Positions 40,731-48,896 of a stretch of 64,000 nucleotides of DNA are shown here, piece by piece (positions within the stretch are counted from its first letter, which is position 1; each line of letters starts with the position of its first letter). Origin of the DNA: a virus. The notes beneath the pieces are model-generated. The model saw only the letters and a program-made list of their open reading frames with translations, was not told where the DNA came from and did not search any database. A program made the position numbers and the translations under genes. The stretch lies in IMG/VR virus record IMGVR_UViG_3300036792_000284, positions 1 through 64,000 of that record. One strand, written 5' to 3'.

Positions 40731-41852
40731 TTACTTCCGGGTACCGTTCGGCGTGAAGAACTGGCTGTGCTCCGCCGTCAGCTTGGCCACTTCGGCGTCG
40801 ATGTCCTGCTCGTGCTTCTGCTCGCCGTCGGGGCCGCCGATGCCCGTCTGGACCGAGAGCTGCACGTAAGGGCGGTCGGCGGGGGCGAGGATCGCATCCA
40901 GGCCCGCACGGTTGGACAGCGCCATCTCGATGCCGACTTCGCGGGTCTTGGGCAGCAGCCGCCCGGTGCTGATGTAGCCGTCCACCTCGGTCTCGGCAGC
41001 CGCGAGCTTCAGCTCGTCCACCGTCGAGTGCAGGCTCTTGTTGTCGGCGGCCAGCTCCACCACCGCGGCGGTGACGTCGGACAGGCTCACCTGGCCCGGG
41101 TCGGCGGACAGCTGGATCGCGCCCGAGTCCTTGAGCGCCTGCGCGACGGCGGTGGTCAGCGCGGTCATGTCCGGAGCGGGGACCACGGCAGCAGCAGAAG
41201 CCTGCAGAGCCGTAACATCGATCCCGTGCTGCTCCTTCAGCTGAGCGAGCAGCTCTTCCTTGGTAAGCGGCACGGTTTCCTCCGGCGCGGCAGTCAGTAC
41301 GACAACTTCGCCGGGATTATCGGCGGAGGCCGCGAGGACCTCCTTGTAGTCGTCCAGCCCGGTGACGTAGGGCCGGTTGGTGACCGCGACGTGCAGCAGG
41401 GTGGGGCCGGCCTTCTTGCCGGTGGAGCTGTCGGTGTAGTCCGTGCTCAGGTACGCGCTCGCGCCGAGGTAGGTCTTGCCGAACTTCTCCGCGTCCTGGC
41501 GCGCGTCGATGAGCGCGTACACCTTGTTGTCGCGCGAGCGGATGCCTACGACCTCACCGAGATTGGCGGCCGGGCCCTCAACATGCTCGTTGCGGTCGTT
41601 CGCGAGCGGGACCTGCACGATGTCGCACACGCCTTTGGCGAAGTTGTCCTGCATCTGCGACACGAAGCTGCTGTCGATGCGGATCTTCTCGCCGGTCTTC
41701 GGGTGAATGAGGTCACCCATGTTCAGGATGTGCTTCTCGTACAGCTTTCCCTGCACCCGGCGCGACCGCGCGAGAGCCACCGGGACGTCAGTCACCGGCT
41801 GGTAGGTGTCACCGCCGGGGGCCGGCACGATATAACGCAGGTCATCGCCCAT
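40731..41852 (-). CDS. prohead protease / scaffold (XkdF or Mu gpI-like)
   Basis: A 373-residue protein. Residues about 30-175 (GKLYEKHILNMGDLIHP, VPLANDRNEHVEGPAANLGEV, YLGASAYLSTDYTD, VAVTNRPYVTGLDDY) match the serine-protease domain that precedes scaffolds in Mu-like and SPP1-like phages; the rest is Ala/Glu helical scaffold ending with YVQLSVQTG. Protease plus scaffold in one chain is common. ATG exactly 8 nt after a CGATT motif that also reads AGGGGG. Confidence 0.75.
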   Translation of the reverse strand: MGDDLRYIVPAPGGDTYQPVTDVPVALARSRRVQGKLYEKHILNMGDLIHPKTGEKIRIDSSFVSQMQDNFAKGVCDIVQVPLANDRNEHVEGPAANLGEVVGIRSRDNKVYALIDARQDAEKFGKTYLGASAYLSTDYTDSSTGKKAGPTLLHVAVTNRPYVTGLDDYKEVLAASADNPGEVVVLTAAPEETVPLTKEELLAQLKEQHGIDVTALQASAAAVVPAPDMTALTTAVAQALKDSGAIQLSADPGQVSLSDVTAAVVELAADNKSLHSTVDELKLAAAETEVDGYISTGRLLPKTREVGIEMALSNRAGLDAILAPADRPYVQLSVQTGIGGPDGEQKHEQDIDAEVAKLTAEHSQFFTPNGTRK

Positions 41853-41866
41853 GGCCCCCTAATCGG
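41853..41866 (-). promoter_or_regulatory. CGATT-N8-start element
   Basis: TCCGATTAG on the minus strand with GATT exactly 8 nt before the ATG at 41852; here AGGGGG follows, so a ribosome-binding site is also present. Confidence 0.5.
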
Positions 41867-41867
41867 A

Positions 41868-42074
41868 TTAACGGGCCTCCGGGGCGAACGCCCTCACCAA
41901 GACCGCGGCCTCCACCAGCACCCGGGAGGCCTCCTCCGGGTTCGTCTCGGCCAGAGCGCGGCCCTCCCGCACCTTCTCCTCCGCCTCGGTCAGCCCGGCG
42001 TCGTGCAGGAACTGGGCCATCCTGTCAAGCTGCGCGAGCACCTCGCCGTCGGGGCGGGGCTCCTTGCTTCTCAC
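41868..42074 (-). CDS. small helical protein of the head operon
   Basis: A 68-residue product (GTG start, KEPRPDGEVLAQLDRMAQF) with a helix-turn-helix-like hairpin of charged helices. GTGA overlap with the upstream gene. Unknown. Confidence 0.55.
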   Translation of the reverse strand: MRSKEPRPDGEVLAQLDRMAQFLHDAGLTEAEEKVREGRALAETNPEEASRVLVEAAVLVRAFAPEAR

Positions 42075-42199
42075 GGCGTGACCTCCGGCTCCGGCGCAGG
42101 CGGGGGCTCCTCAGCAGGAGGGGTCTCCGCCTCCCCCTCGCCCGGCTCGGGCACGTCGCGGAACGCCCACTCCTCGCGGGTCACCCAGTCGCTGTCCAC
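42071..42199 (-). CDS. 42-residue acidic Pro/Glu-rich peptide
   Basis: Starts VDSDWVTREEWAFRD and ends in a Pro/Glu run. GTG is exactly 8 nt after a CGATT motif and the stop overlaps the next GTG. Function unknown. Confidence 0.55.
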   Translation of the reverse strand: MDSDWVTREEWAFRDVPEPGEGEAETPPAEEPPPAPEPEVTP

Positions 42200-42213
42200 A
42201 TGCCGCTAATCGG
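42200..42213 (-). promoter_or_regulatory. CGATT-N8-start element
   Basis: CCCGATTAG on the minus strand with GATT exactly 8 nt before the GTG at 42199; it overlaps the upstream stop. The nearer ATG at 42201 gives only a 6-codon frame, which supports GTG as the real start. Confidence 0.5.
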
Positions 42214-42442
42214 GCTGGTACTCCGCCAGGCCCGGGATGCCGGCCAGCACCCCGGCCGCGTGCGCCAGGTCCTCCTCGCTACCGGAGACGGTCAGGCCGC
42301 CGTCGGTCATCGCCTTGGTGTCCAGCGGTCCGAAGACGTAGTTGACGTGACGGTTGGCCCGCGCGTGCTCGAATAGCGCGATAGCTGCCAGTGCGTAAGA
42401 GGCGGTCGTGTCCGCGAACCACTGGCTCGTCTTGTCAGCCAC
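42206..42442 (-). CDS. small hypothetical head-operon protein
   Basis: A 78-residue protein (MADKTSQWFADTTASYAL) with NYVFGPLDTKAMTDGG; overlaps the end of the MuF-like gene by 8 bases. Unknown. Confidence 0.55.
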   Translation of the reverse strand: MADKTSQWFADTTASYALAAIALFEHARANRHVNYVFGPLDTKAMTDGGLTVSGSEEDLAHAAGVLAGIPGLAEYQPD

Positions 42443-43445
42443 CGCCCCCTGCCAGCCTCTTCAGGACCTGGTCCAGTTCGTAGACAGCCGCCTGCAGGAA
42501 AGCGAGGTCGGCCTCGTACTCGTCGGCGGGCATGTCCCGGATGTCGTCCGCCGACAGGAATCCTGCAGGCACTCCGGGGTCATCCCCCGCAGGTACTTCG
42601 GCAACGGTCCCGACCCGCACGATTTCGAGTCGGCAGTGGCAGAACGGGTGCAGCAGCGGGCCCTGGAGCCTTCCCCGGTACGGCCGGGGCGGCTGCGTGT
42701 AGATGATCCTAGCCCCTGCGGGCAGGCCGTACTTCCGCGTTCCGGCCGGCGTCGCCACGCGCCGCTCGCGGGACTGCGGCATCGCCACCGCGCTGCCCAG
42801 GTAGGGGGCGAACGACTCGCGCAGCCCGATCGTTACCCCGTGCAGCCGCCGACACCAGAAGCAGCAGGTCGGGCTCTCGACGCGCGCCTTCCACCGCTTC
42901 ATCAGGCGCTCGCCGGCGGCCTCGCGGGCCAGCGCGCCCTCCAGCACCGCGGCGGTGCGCCCGGCCGCCTGCGCCGTATGCGCGGCCATCCGGGCGCGCA
43001 GCGCGGCCTGGCGCCCCCAGCCGAGCAGGGCGTCCCGCACCGCGTCGGCCCGCTCCTCGGCCGCCCGCTGCGACGGGTGCTCGCCCGGGCTGTGGACCCC
43101 GCGGATGAACTGACGCTGCGGGACCGAGGCATGCGCGTGCCGGACTAGCCCGTGCAGGTGGGGGAGGTTCTCGAAGATGCGCCCGATGTCGTCCAGCAGG
43201 TGGCGCAGCACCGCGTCGTCGCCAGCCGGGGCACCCTCGGCGGACCAGGCCTGGCGGACTACGTCCTCGGTCGCCGCGCGTGCCTGGTCCAGGCCCTGCC
43301 GCAGCACCGCGTCGGTGTCCGGCCGGGCCAGCAGTGCGTCCGCCGACCCGAGCGGGTTGGTGCGGGTGACCAGCGCGAGGTAGCCGGCCGCCTCAGCCAT
43401 CGCCTGGCGGACGGCGGCAGCCAGTTGCTGACCGAGGTCCGCCAC
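42435..43445 (-). CDS. MuF-like head morphogenesis protein
   Basis: A 336-residue protein after the portal. C-terminal zinc-like motif with ESPTCCFWCRRLHG ... HPFCHCRLEIV is the signature of the Mu gpF/SPP1 gp7 minor head family. N-terminal part is helical. GTG start 8 nt after a CGATT motif. Expected inside the prohead near the portal. Confidence 0.8.
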   Translation of the reverse strand: MADLGQQLAAAVRQAMAEAAGYLALVTRTNPLGSADALLARPDTDAVLRQGLDQARAATEDVVRQAWSAEGAPAGDDAVLRHLLDDIGRIFENLPHLHGLVRHAHASVPQRQFIRGVHSPGEHPSQRAAEERADAVRDALLGWGRQAALRARMAAHTAQAAGRTAAVLEGALAREAAGERLMKRWKARVESPTCCFWCRRLHGVTIGLRESFAPYLGSAVAMPQSRERRVATPAGTRKYGLPAGARIIYTQPPRPYRGRLQGPLLHPFCHCRLEIVRVGTVAEVPAGDDPGVPAGFLSADDIRDMPADEYEADLAFLQAAVYELDQVLKRLAGGGG

Positions 43446-43459
43446 TGCCCGCCAATCGG
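43446..43459 (-). promoter_or_regulatory. CGATT-N8-start element
   Basis: GCCGATTGG on the minus strand with GATT exactly 8 nt before the GTG at 43445. Confidence 0.5.
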
Positions 43460-43693
43460 CTACCTGCCGAAGAGAATCCGCCGGGCTAGCCGGAGCCGGA
43501 AGCGGAAAGAGGTGCCGGCCGTGCAGACCCAGGCGATGCCGGCAGCCAGCTCGGCCTGGCCGTGCTCCGGGTGCAGCCGGGCCGCGGCCTCCAGGTAATC
43601 GCGCACCTCCCGCGCCCCTGCGTTCAGCCCCTCGTTCCTGGCATCGTCCTGTGCCAGCGCCCCGGCCAGCCACTCCGGCGACGGGCTAGGCAC
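43460..43693 (-). CDS. small hypothetical head-operon protein
   Basis: A 77-residue protein (VPSPSPEWLAGALAQD) with RDYLEAAARLHPEHGQAELAAG and a basic C-terminal helix. GTG overlaps the upstream stop by 8 bases. Unknown. Confidence 0.55.
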   Translation of the reverse strand: MPSPSPEWLAGALAQDDARNEGLNAGAREVRDYLEAAARLHPEHGQAELAAGIAWVCTAGTSFRFRLRLARRILFGR

Positions 43694-43940
43694 CGGGTGC
43701 CTGCTGTCCCGGCGGCGGAGCGAGCTGGAGGTGGGCGTAGGCCAGTCCGGAGATAGTGTCACCCGGAAATGATGCCAGGTGCTGGCCGAGCTGCGGGTAC
43801 ACGGCGGCGGGCCCCTTCGGGGCGGGGCGGGGCGGCTGCGGGCCGGGCGTCATCCCGGCGGCCAGCTCCACGGCCATGCCGGCGGCAATCTCCTCTACCA
43901 GGTCGCGGGCGAGCGCCACCATGGCGTCATGCGCGCTCAC
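43686..43940 (-). CDS. small hypothetical protein after the portal
   Basis: An 84-residue product with helical N terminus (SAHDAMVALARDLVEEI) and proline-rich end. GTGA overlap with the portal stop. Unknown. Confidence 0.55.
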   Translation of the reverse strand: MSAHDAMVALARDLVEEIAAGMAVELAAGMTPGPQPPRPAPKGPAAVYPQLGQHLASFPGDTISGLAYAHLQLAPPPGQQAPGA

Positions 43941-45551
43941 GACCCGCCCAGCCCGTTACCCTTGGTGGTCTGCCCGACGACGCTGCCGCCCGACGCCGAG
44001 GTGCCGGTGCCGGTCGGGTGAGCGGTGGTGGGGATCTTGACGGTGATGGCGGGCGGCTGGGCGCCGCCGGAGCCCCGGCCCGCGCCCTGCACCTGGGCCG
44101 GGTTCGCCGCGGCGGCCTGCGCCTGCTTCTGGGCGGCCTGCTGCATGACCTGCGCCTGCTTCTCCCGGTCGGCCTCGACCTGGTCGTAGTCGATGTCGAA
44201 CCCGAAGTTCTGAGCCATCCGCGATTCCAGGTGCAGCATGAACTCGGGGGTGACGTTCGCCTGCGGGCCGGCGGTCGCCAGCTTGTCGAACGTGTCCTGG
44301 ATGGCGGCCTTGGCCTCCTCGGTCAGCGGGCCCCACTTGAACTGCGGGTACTTGCCGGAGCCGAAATTCCAGTCGACGAACCGCGGGAAGATGTGGTCGT
44401 TGATGACCTGCGCCATCTCCTCCAGGATGCCCTCAAGCATCAGGAAGAACGTGACGTCGTCCTGCTTGCCGAAGTCGACCAGGGTGCTGTCCCCCTGGCC
44501 GCCGCCCTGCTCGTTGTCGAACCACTGCGCAAGCACCGACTTGGACATCTGGCTGTTGTGGTGGTTGATCAGGCCGAGGAAGTCAAAGCGCGACGCGGAC
44601 TCATTCAACGTCTGCACCGTCCAGTCGGCGGTGGGCAGCGCGATGTACTGGGCGAGCCCGAGCTGGCTCAGCGCCCTGACGAAGTTGTTCTTGTCCTGCG
44701 TGGGGGCGTTCGGCACCATCGTGCCCACCCGCAGGCCGACCGCGGCCCTTTGCGCAGCCAGGTGGGCGATGTAGTAGAGCTTCTCCTTCTTGTCGTAGTG
44801 GTAGAACGCCGACTCGAACATGGACACGCCGTAGAACGGCCTTTCGGCCTCCTCGTGCGCGTAGTACAGCGCGGTTTCCTTCTCGATCTTGACGTCGATG
44901 GTGCGGCCCTGGAAGAAGGTCCTCTGCCGGAAGCCGTTGAACTCGCCCTGGCCGTCGAGCAGGAACGTGAGGGTCTCGCTCGGGCGCCAGTCGATCTTGC
45001 GCAACGTGTACTTGCCCTTGTTCGGCCCGGTCTTCGGCTGCCAGTAGACCATCTCCCAGGCGCTGAACCCGTTGAACAAGGCCAGCAGCATCTGCTTGAC
45101 GAACTTGTCGAAGCTGTGGGTCATGCCGCCCTGCGACCGCGGGGCGAACAGCAGGTCCTTGCAGAACTGCGCTTCCTTGGTGCCGCCGGCCTGGCCGTCG
45201 ATGGGCACCACGTCGGCGTTCTTCATCGCGGACAGCAGCGGCTTGGTCAGCAGCCGGTACAGCGCCCGGGCCTGGCCGTCGCGCCGTCGCATGGTGACCA
45301 GCTGGCGGATGCTGACCGGGTCGTCACGGAAGACTTCCCACGAGTCGCGGTACGGGGTCGCGAACGGCAGGAAGTACGGGACACCCGTGGCAAAGCTGAG
45401 TGCTTCCGGGGGCGGCTGCGGCAGCGCCTGCTCATCCTGGAGGACGTAGCCCTCCTGGCCGTAACCCTGCGTGGTCTAAGGTGACGCCCATTCCTCCGGG
45501 CGGCTGCACGCTAGCGGTGTACGAACCTTGTCCCGAACCTGGGGTCGTCAT
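43937..45551 (-). CDS. portal protein, N terminus in a different frame
   Basis: The main frame (down from 45475) encodes a portal of the Mu gp29/DUF935-like group: YFLPFATPYRDSWEVF, a helical clip/stem with FNGFSAWEMVYWQPKTGPNKG, KLYYIAHLAAQRAAVG, and a Gln/Ala-rich tail. It begins after an in-frame TAG and has no ATG/GTG before codon about 62, while an ATG at 45551 with GAGGAGG opens MTTPGSGQGSYTASVQPPGG in the -1-related frame and runs 39 codons. A +1 shift (for example at GGG TTA, about 45461) would join them. Programmed shift, real mutation and sequence error are all open. Portal identity is firm. Confidence 0.75.
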
Positions 45552-45586
45552 TCGGCATCACCTCCTCGCAGACAGGAGGCGGTGCC

Positions 45587-46351
45587 TCAGAGCTGCATGA
45601 CATCTCCCGTCTGATCGGAGGCAAGTTGCGCGGCTACCGCGGCAGGCAGTTCTTCCCAGGCGTGCTCTGGACGCTTAAAGTGACACGACTCGCACAACGT
45701 CACCAGCCAGCGCAGATCGTTCACCGGCCGGAACCGGAACGGGATGATGTGGTGGACGTGCAGCTTCTGCGCCGAGAAGTCAGTTAGCCCGCAGTCCTGG
45801 CAGGTATAGCCGTCGCGTTCAAGCGCCTGGCCCCGGACCTCCAGCCAGTCGCTGCCTCGGTAGGTGGGTGCGTAGTTGCCTGCGCACCAGCGCCAGTGCT
45901 GCGCTCCGCGCTGAGCCCCGCGCACAATTCCCCGCAGCGAGGCCTCGCTGTAGACGGAACCGAGCTTCTTTCCCGTGCGCCGGGCCACTTCCACCAGCGG
46001 CAGAGACGTATCCCGCAAGAGGGCAAGCTCTTCCTCAGACCAGCCAGGACGGCGCACCACACCATGCCGGGACGCCATGGCCTTGACTGCATCCGGCGTC
46101 CTGCTCGTAGTCCGAGCCACCTCGGCAATGGACAGCGATACATCGCGCAGCAGCTCCAACTCGGCATCGGTCCACGGATTGTCGTCTCCGCGCTTCAGCC
46201 CTACTCCGACCCGAAACGAGCGATCGATGCCCAACCGGATAGCCTTGTGCTCCACCGCCACCAACGAACGCCCGGTCCGCTCGGCGACCTCGGCCAGCGT
46301 CAGTGACGTGTCCCGCAGCAGGGCCAGCTCGTCTTCAGCCCAGCGCGACAC
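45587..46351 (-). CDS. HNH homing endonuclease with three helix-turn-helix repeats
   Basis: A 254-residue protein. Three related Myb/SANT-like segments (WAEDELALLRDTSLTLAEVA; WTDAELELLRDVSLSIAEVA; WSEEELALLRDTSLPLVEVA) precede a C-terminal HNH (RDGYTCQDCGL, KLHVHHIIPFRF, LVTLCESCHFK). The repeat array should give DNA-sequence specificity. The GTG start overlaps the preceding small gene, and the pair sits between portal and upstream head genes as a mobile insertion. Confidence 0.85.
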   Translation of the reverse strand: MSRWAEDELALLRDTSLTLAEVAERTGRSLVAVEHKAIRLGIDRSFRVGVGLKRGDDNPWTDAELELLRDVSLSIAEVARTTSRTPDAVKAMASRHGVVRRPGWSEEELALLRDTSLPLVEVARRTGKKLGSVYSEASLRGIVRGAQRGAQHWRWCAGNYAPTYRGSDWLEVRGQALERDGYTCQDCGLTDFSAQKLHVHHIIPFRFRPVNDLRWLVTLCESCHFKRPEHAWEELPAAVAAQLASDQTGDVMQL

Positions 46352-46568
46352 GGACCAGTTCCAGCTTGCGCTCCGCCTCGCGAGCCCGCCGCTCCCAGTC
46401 CTCGCCGCCAACGGCCAGGTCCTGCTGCGCGGCAGTACTAATCAGGCCACGGAGGAAGTCCAGCGGCGGCGTTTCCCCGCGCATCCTCTCAATGGCCGCG
46501 AGCATGTCATCGCTGACCTTGAGGCCGATGAGGTTACGGTAACTACCAGGCTCCAGGTTTCTTGTCAC
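46335..46568 (-). CDS. small DNA-binding-like protein of the HNH module
   Basis: A 77-residue protein (GTG start; GLKVSDDMLAAIERMRG) with the spacing of a ribbon-helix-helix or similar strand-helix-helix protein, then a C-terminal coil. First gene of a two-gene unit with the HNH nuclease; perhaps its regulator. The start codon lies 6 nt after the -10, so the message should be leaderless. Confidence 0.6.
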   Translation of the reverse strand: MTRNLEPGSYRNLIGLKVSDDMLAAIERMRGETPPLDFLRGLISTAAQQDLAVGGEDWERRAREAERKLELVRVALG

Positions 46569-46574
46569 CAGTCA

Positions 46575-46603
46575 AGTATAACGGATAACCGGAAACCTGT
46601 AAA
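46575..46603 (-). promoter_or_regulatory. promoter of the HNH module (leaderless)
   Basis: TTTACA and TATACT separated by 17 nt on the minus strand, with the GTG start 6 nt after the -10. Expected transcription start coincides with the start codon, the arrangement of leaderless actinobacterial mRNAs. Confidence 0.7.
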
Positions 46604-46613
46604 CCTAAAGAGG

Positions 46614-46997
46614 TTACTTCCCGGCGCGGCGCTGGGCGGCGGCCTTGTCCTGGCCCTCGCCCTTGCCGGCGTCCTCGCCCTGGCCGGGATCGAGGTCCTC
46701 GCCGGCGTCGCCCTTGCCCTGCCCGGCCCTGCCGCGGCGGGCCGACTCCACAGGCGCGTCGATCATGCCGGCCAGGTTGCCTGCGGCGACGAACAGGTGC
46801 CGCCCGTCGGGGAGCAGCAACTGCACCCCGATCAGGTTGCCAGCCTCGGCCGCGATGGTCACGTCATTGCTCGGCACGGTGACCTCGCCGACGCCGCCGA
46901 CCGGCTGCACGAGGGTGACGACGACGTCGCCCTGCTGTGCGCCGGGCGCGTTGCCAGCCGCGGCCATGAACTGGTGCCACATCCCCTGAAGGTGCAT
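46614..46997 (-). CDS. hypothetical protein upstream of the portal
   Basis: A 127-residue product (MHLQGMWHQFMAAAG) with VVVTLVQPVGGVGEVTVPSNDV and a long Gly/Gln/Lys/Asp-rich low-complexity tail. ATG exactly 8 nt after a CGATT motif. Unknown. Confidence 0.55.
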   Translation of the reverse strand: MHLQGMWHQFMAAAGNAPGAQQGDVVVTLVQPVGGVGEVTVPSNDVTIAAEAGNLIGVQLLLPDGRHLFVAAGNLAGMIDAPVESARRGRAGQGKGDAGEDLDPGQGEDAGKGEGQDKAAAQRRAGK

Positions 46998-47011
46998 GCC
47001 GGGGCAATCGG
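46998..47011 (-). promoter_or_regulatory. CGATT-N8-start element
   Basis: TCCGATTGC on the minus strand with GATT exactly 8 nt before the ATG at 46997; the gap is C-rich and has no Shine-Dalgarno. It follows directly on a terminator hairpin, consistent with a new transcription start. Confidence 0.6.
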
Positions 47012-47051
47012 AAAAGCGCGCAGCCCCCGGCGTCACTGCCGGGGGCTGCGC
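47012..47051 (-). terminator. terminator after the secreted-protein gene
   Basis: A perfect 13-bp inverted repeat (47018-47030, 47039-47051, 8-nt loop) followed by GCTTTTCC on the minus strand. Confidence 0.75.
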
Positions 47052-47082
47052 AGGTGGAGCTATTCAGTTGTCACCAGGCTGG

Positions 47083-48027
47083 CTACGGGGTGGGCTGGTT
47101 GCTCACGAAGAAGACGTAGCCGGTGTGCGTGCCGATGATCTGGCGGTTGCTGCCCTGGCCGGTGACCGGCGTGTAGAGCACGGTGTAGCCGTGGTTCGGC
47201 AGCAGGCCGGAGTAGACGCCCGTGTTCTCCACGCCGCCACCCTGGCCGTGCACCCACCCCTGGTGGCCATTGATGGCACCAGGACCGACGATGACGAACT
47301 TGTCCCAAGCGGTGAGGGTCTGCTTGTAGCTGACGTTCTCGCGCGTCGCCGCGACGAAGACGGCGTGACCACCGTAGAGGACCGGCACCGGGCAGATGCG
47401 CCCGGTGATGTTCCCGTCAGCAGCCAGGTTGCCGTCGCCGTTGATGGCGCTGTCAGTCCAGCTTTCGCACGCGGTCGCGTACGTCCAGCTCCAGACCTGG
47501 TTCTCCGTCACCACGGCGAGCGCCGGGTTGGCGAAGACCTGAGCGGGCCACTGGGCCGTCGTGTTGTTGCCAGCCGGGGCAGCGAAGTTGTCGTTCTCGA
47601 CCACGGGCCCGGCCGGCGCGACCAGGTTGTCAGTGCTCGGCGCGACCACGGTGTAGGAGATGCCGCCACTCATGGTGCCCTTGACCGCGTGGGCGACCAG
47701 CGCCCCGGCCGTGACCTGGTTCGGGGTCTTGGTGCCCTGGACAGAGCTGAACCCGCCGTTGTCAACCACGGTGGCGACGTAGTCCGTCTTCCCGGCAGCA
47801 GCGTCGGCCGGATTCTGGGTGGCCGCCACAGCGACGGTCAGCGTGCGCGTGAAGCTGTCGTACGCCCACGTGCCGCCGTTCCCGCCGTCGGGGCGGTTCA
47901 CGATGTGCGTGACCTGGGTGACCGTGGTCGGGGTCGCGGCGCTGGCAGCGCTCATGGCAGCCACACCGCCGCCCAGAGCCACTGCGGATACAGCCGCGGC
48001 GGTAATAAGCCGCCTGCCAAACCTCAT
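47083..48027 (-). CDS. secreted protein with Sec/Tat-like signal peptide
   Basis: A 314-residue protein. MRFGRRLITAAAVSAVALGG and an AASAA cleavage region form a clear signal peptide. The mature part is Thr/Val/Asn-rich beta structure with four Cys (CESW, ICPV). AGGAGG at 7 nt sets the ATG. Own operator-like palindrome upstream and terminator downstream mark it as an independently expressed gene; it resembles host exported proteins more than virion parts. Possibly superinfection exclusion or host-surface modification (speculative). Confidence 0.7.
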   Translation of the reverse strand: MRFGRRLITAAAVSAVALGGGVAAMSAASAATPTTVTQVTHIVNRPDGGNGGTWAYDSFTRTLTVAVAATQNPADAAAGKTDYVATVVDNGGFSSVQGTKTPNQVTAGALVAHAVKGTMSGGISYTVVAPSTDNLVAPAGPVVENDNFAAPAGNNTTAQWPAQVFANPALAVVTENQVWSWTYATACESWTDSAINGDGNLAADGNITGRICPVPVLYGGHAVFVAATRENVSYKQTLTAWDKFVIVGPGAINGHQGWVHGQGGGVENTGVYSGLLPNHGYTVLYTPVTGQGSNRQIIGTHTGYVFFVSNQPTP

Positions 48028-48057
48028 ATGCAATCCTCCTGTTACGAGCCCCTGTGC

Positions 48058-48078
48058 TTGTCACGAGGCAACTGACAA
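48058..48078. promoter_or_regulatory. palindrome upstream of the secreted-protein gene
   Basis: TTGTCA and TGACAA are separated by 9 nt, ending 30 nt before the start codon. Could be an operator overlapping the promoter; no clear -10 is seen. Confidence 0.4.
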
Positions 48079-48136
48079 CTATTACGTACCAGGAAGATCA
48101 GCAGGGCGGTTTTCCCCTAAAACGTGGCCGGAACGC

Positions 48137-48170
48137 AAAAGCCCCGCCAGTCCCGGAGGGACGGCGGGGG
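48137..48170 (-). terminator. terminator at the end of the tRNA operon
   Basis: CCCCGCC-GTCCC paired with GGGAC-TGGCGGGG around a 3-nt loop, followed by CTTTTG on the minus strand. It closes the tRNA island. Confidence 0.8.
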
Positions 48171-48233
48171 GTAGTAGGTCCAGCTTAGTACGAAGTTGTG
48201 CAGATATGCTGCCACAGCGTGAGCATCTTCGAG

Positions 48234-48306
48234 TGGCCTCGGCTGGACTCGAACCAGCGACCCACGCCTTAGGAGGACGCGGCTCTATCCACTGAGCTAC
48301 GGGGCC
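48234..48306 (-). tRNA. tRNA-Arg (CCT)
   Basis: Cloverleaf with D-arm GCTC/GAGC, anticodon loop CTCCTAA and T-loop TTCGAGT. Acceptor has one C-A mismatch; CCA not encoded. Confidence 0.9.
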
Positions 48307-48307
48307 C

Positions 48308-48383
48308 TGGAGGCGGAAACCGGAATCGAACCGGTGTGCGTCGCTTTGCAGGCGACTGCATATCCAGACTCTGCCATACCGCC
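48308..48383 (-). tRNA. tRNA-Cys (GCA)
   Basis: Anticodon arm GTCGC-CTGCAAA-GCGAC, T-loop TTCGATT; CCA encoded. Confidence 0.92.
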
Positions 48384-48384
48384 G

Positions 48385-48461
48385 TGGTGCGCTCGGAGGG
48401 ACTCGAACCCCCGACCCCTGGTTCCGGAAACCAGTGCTCTATTCCACTGAGCTACGGGCGC
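48385..48461 (-). tRNA. tRNA-Arg (CCG)
   Basis: Anticodon arm CTGGT-TTCCGGA-ACCAG, T-loop TTCGAGT; CCA encoded after discriminator A. Confidence 0.92.
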
Positions 48462-48462
48462 T

Positions 48463-48546
48463 TGGTGACGGACGCAGGAATCGAACCTGCCGTGCCGAAG
48501 CAGCCGGGTTACAGCCGGCCCCCATGCCATCTCGGGTCACTCCGCC
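48463..48546 (-). tRNA. tRNA-Tyr (GTA)
   Basis: Class II tRNA with anticodon arm GCCGG-CTGTAAC-CCGGC and a variable arm TGCTTCGGCA. CCA encoded; one G-G mismatch at the base of the acceptor. Confidence 0.88.
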
Positions 48547-48547
48547 T

Positions 48548-48622
48548 TGGGGTTGGTAACGAGAATCGAACTCGTATATCTGGAGCCACAGTCCAGCGCT
48601 CTGCCGTTGAGCTATACCGACC
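48548..48622 (-). tRNA. tRNA-His (GTG)
   Basis: Anticodon arm CTGGA-CTGTGGC-TCCAG. An extra 5' G faces discriminator C, the His identity pair. CCA encoded. Confidence 0.92.
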
Positions 48623-48623
48623 G

Positions 48624-48695
48624 TGGGCGATGCTGGGATCGAACCAGCGACAACTGGTGTGTGAGACCAGCGCTCTTCCGCTGAGCTAAACGCCC
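48624..48695 (-). tRNA. tRNA-Val (CAC)
   Basis: Anticodon arm CTGGT-CTCACAC-ACCAG with normal U33; T-loop TTCGATC; CCA not encoded. Confidence 0.9.
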
Positions 48696-48706
48696 TCGTA
48701 CTTGCG

Positions 48707-48779
48707 TGCCCCCCGGGAGACTCGAACTCCCACCCTCCTGATCCGTAGTCAGACGCGCTATCCGTTGCGCTAGAGGGGC
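48707..48779 (-). tRNA. tRNA-Arg (ACG)
   Basis: Anticodon loop CTACGGA; A34 needs inosine formation by host TadA to read CGU/CGC. D-arm GCGC/GCGC; CCA not encoded. Confidence 0.9.
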
Positions 48780-48783
48780 AAAG

Positions 48784-48855
48784 TGGGCGTACCTGGGGTT
48801 GAACCAGGGTCCTCTTCCGTGTCGGGGAAGCGCGCTTCCGCTGCGCTACACGCCC
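48784..48855 (-). tRNA. tRNA-Val (GAC), C33
   Basis: Anticodon arm CTTCC-CCGACAC-GGAAG: position 33 is C instead of U. Acceptor GGGCGTG pairs with TACGCCC by wobble; CCA not encoded. Confidence 0.88.
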
Positions 48856-48896
48856 ATCGCTAGACAGTGGTCAAGAAACAGGTACCGTTTAATCAC

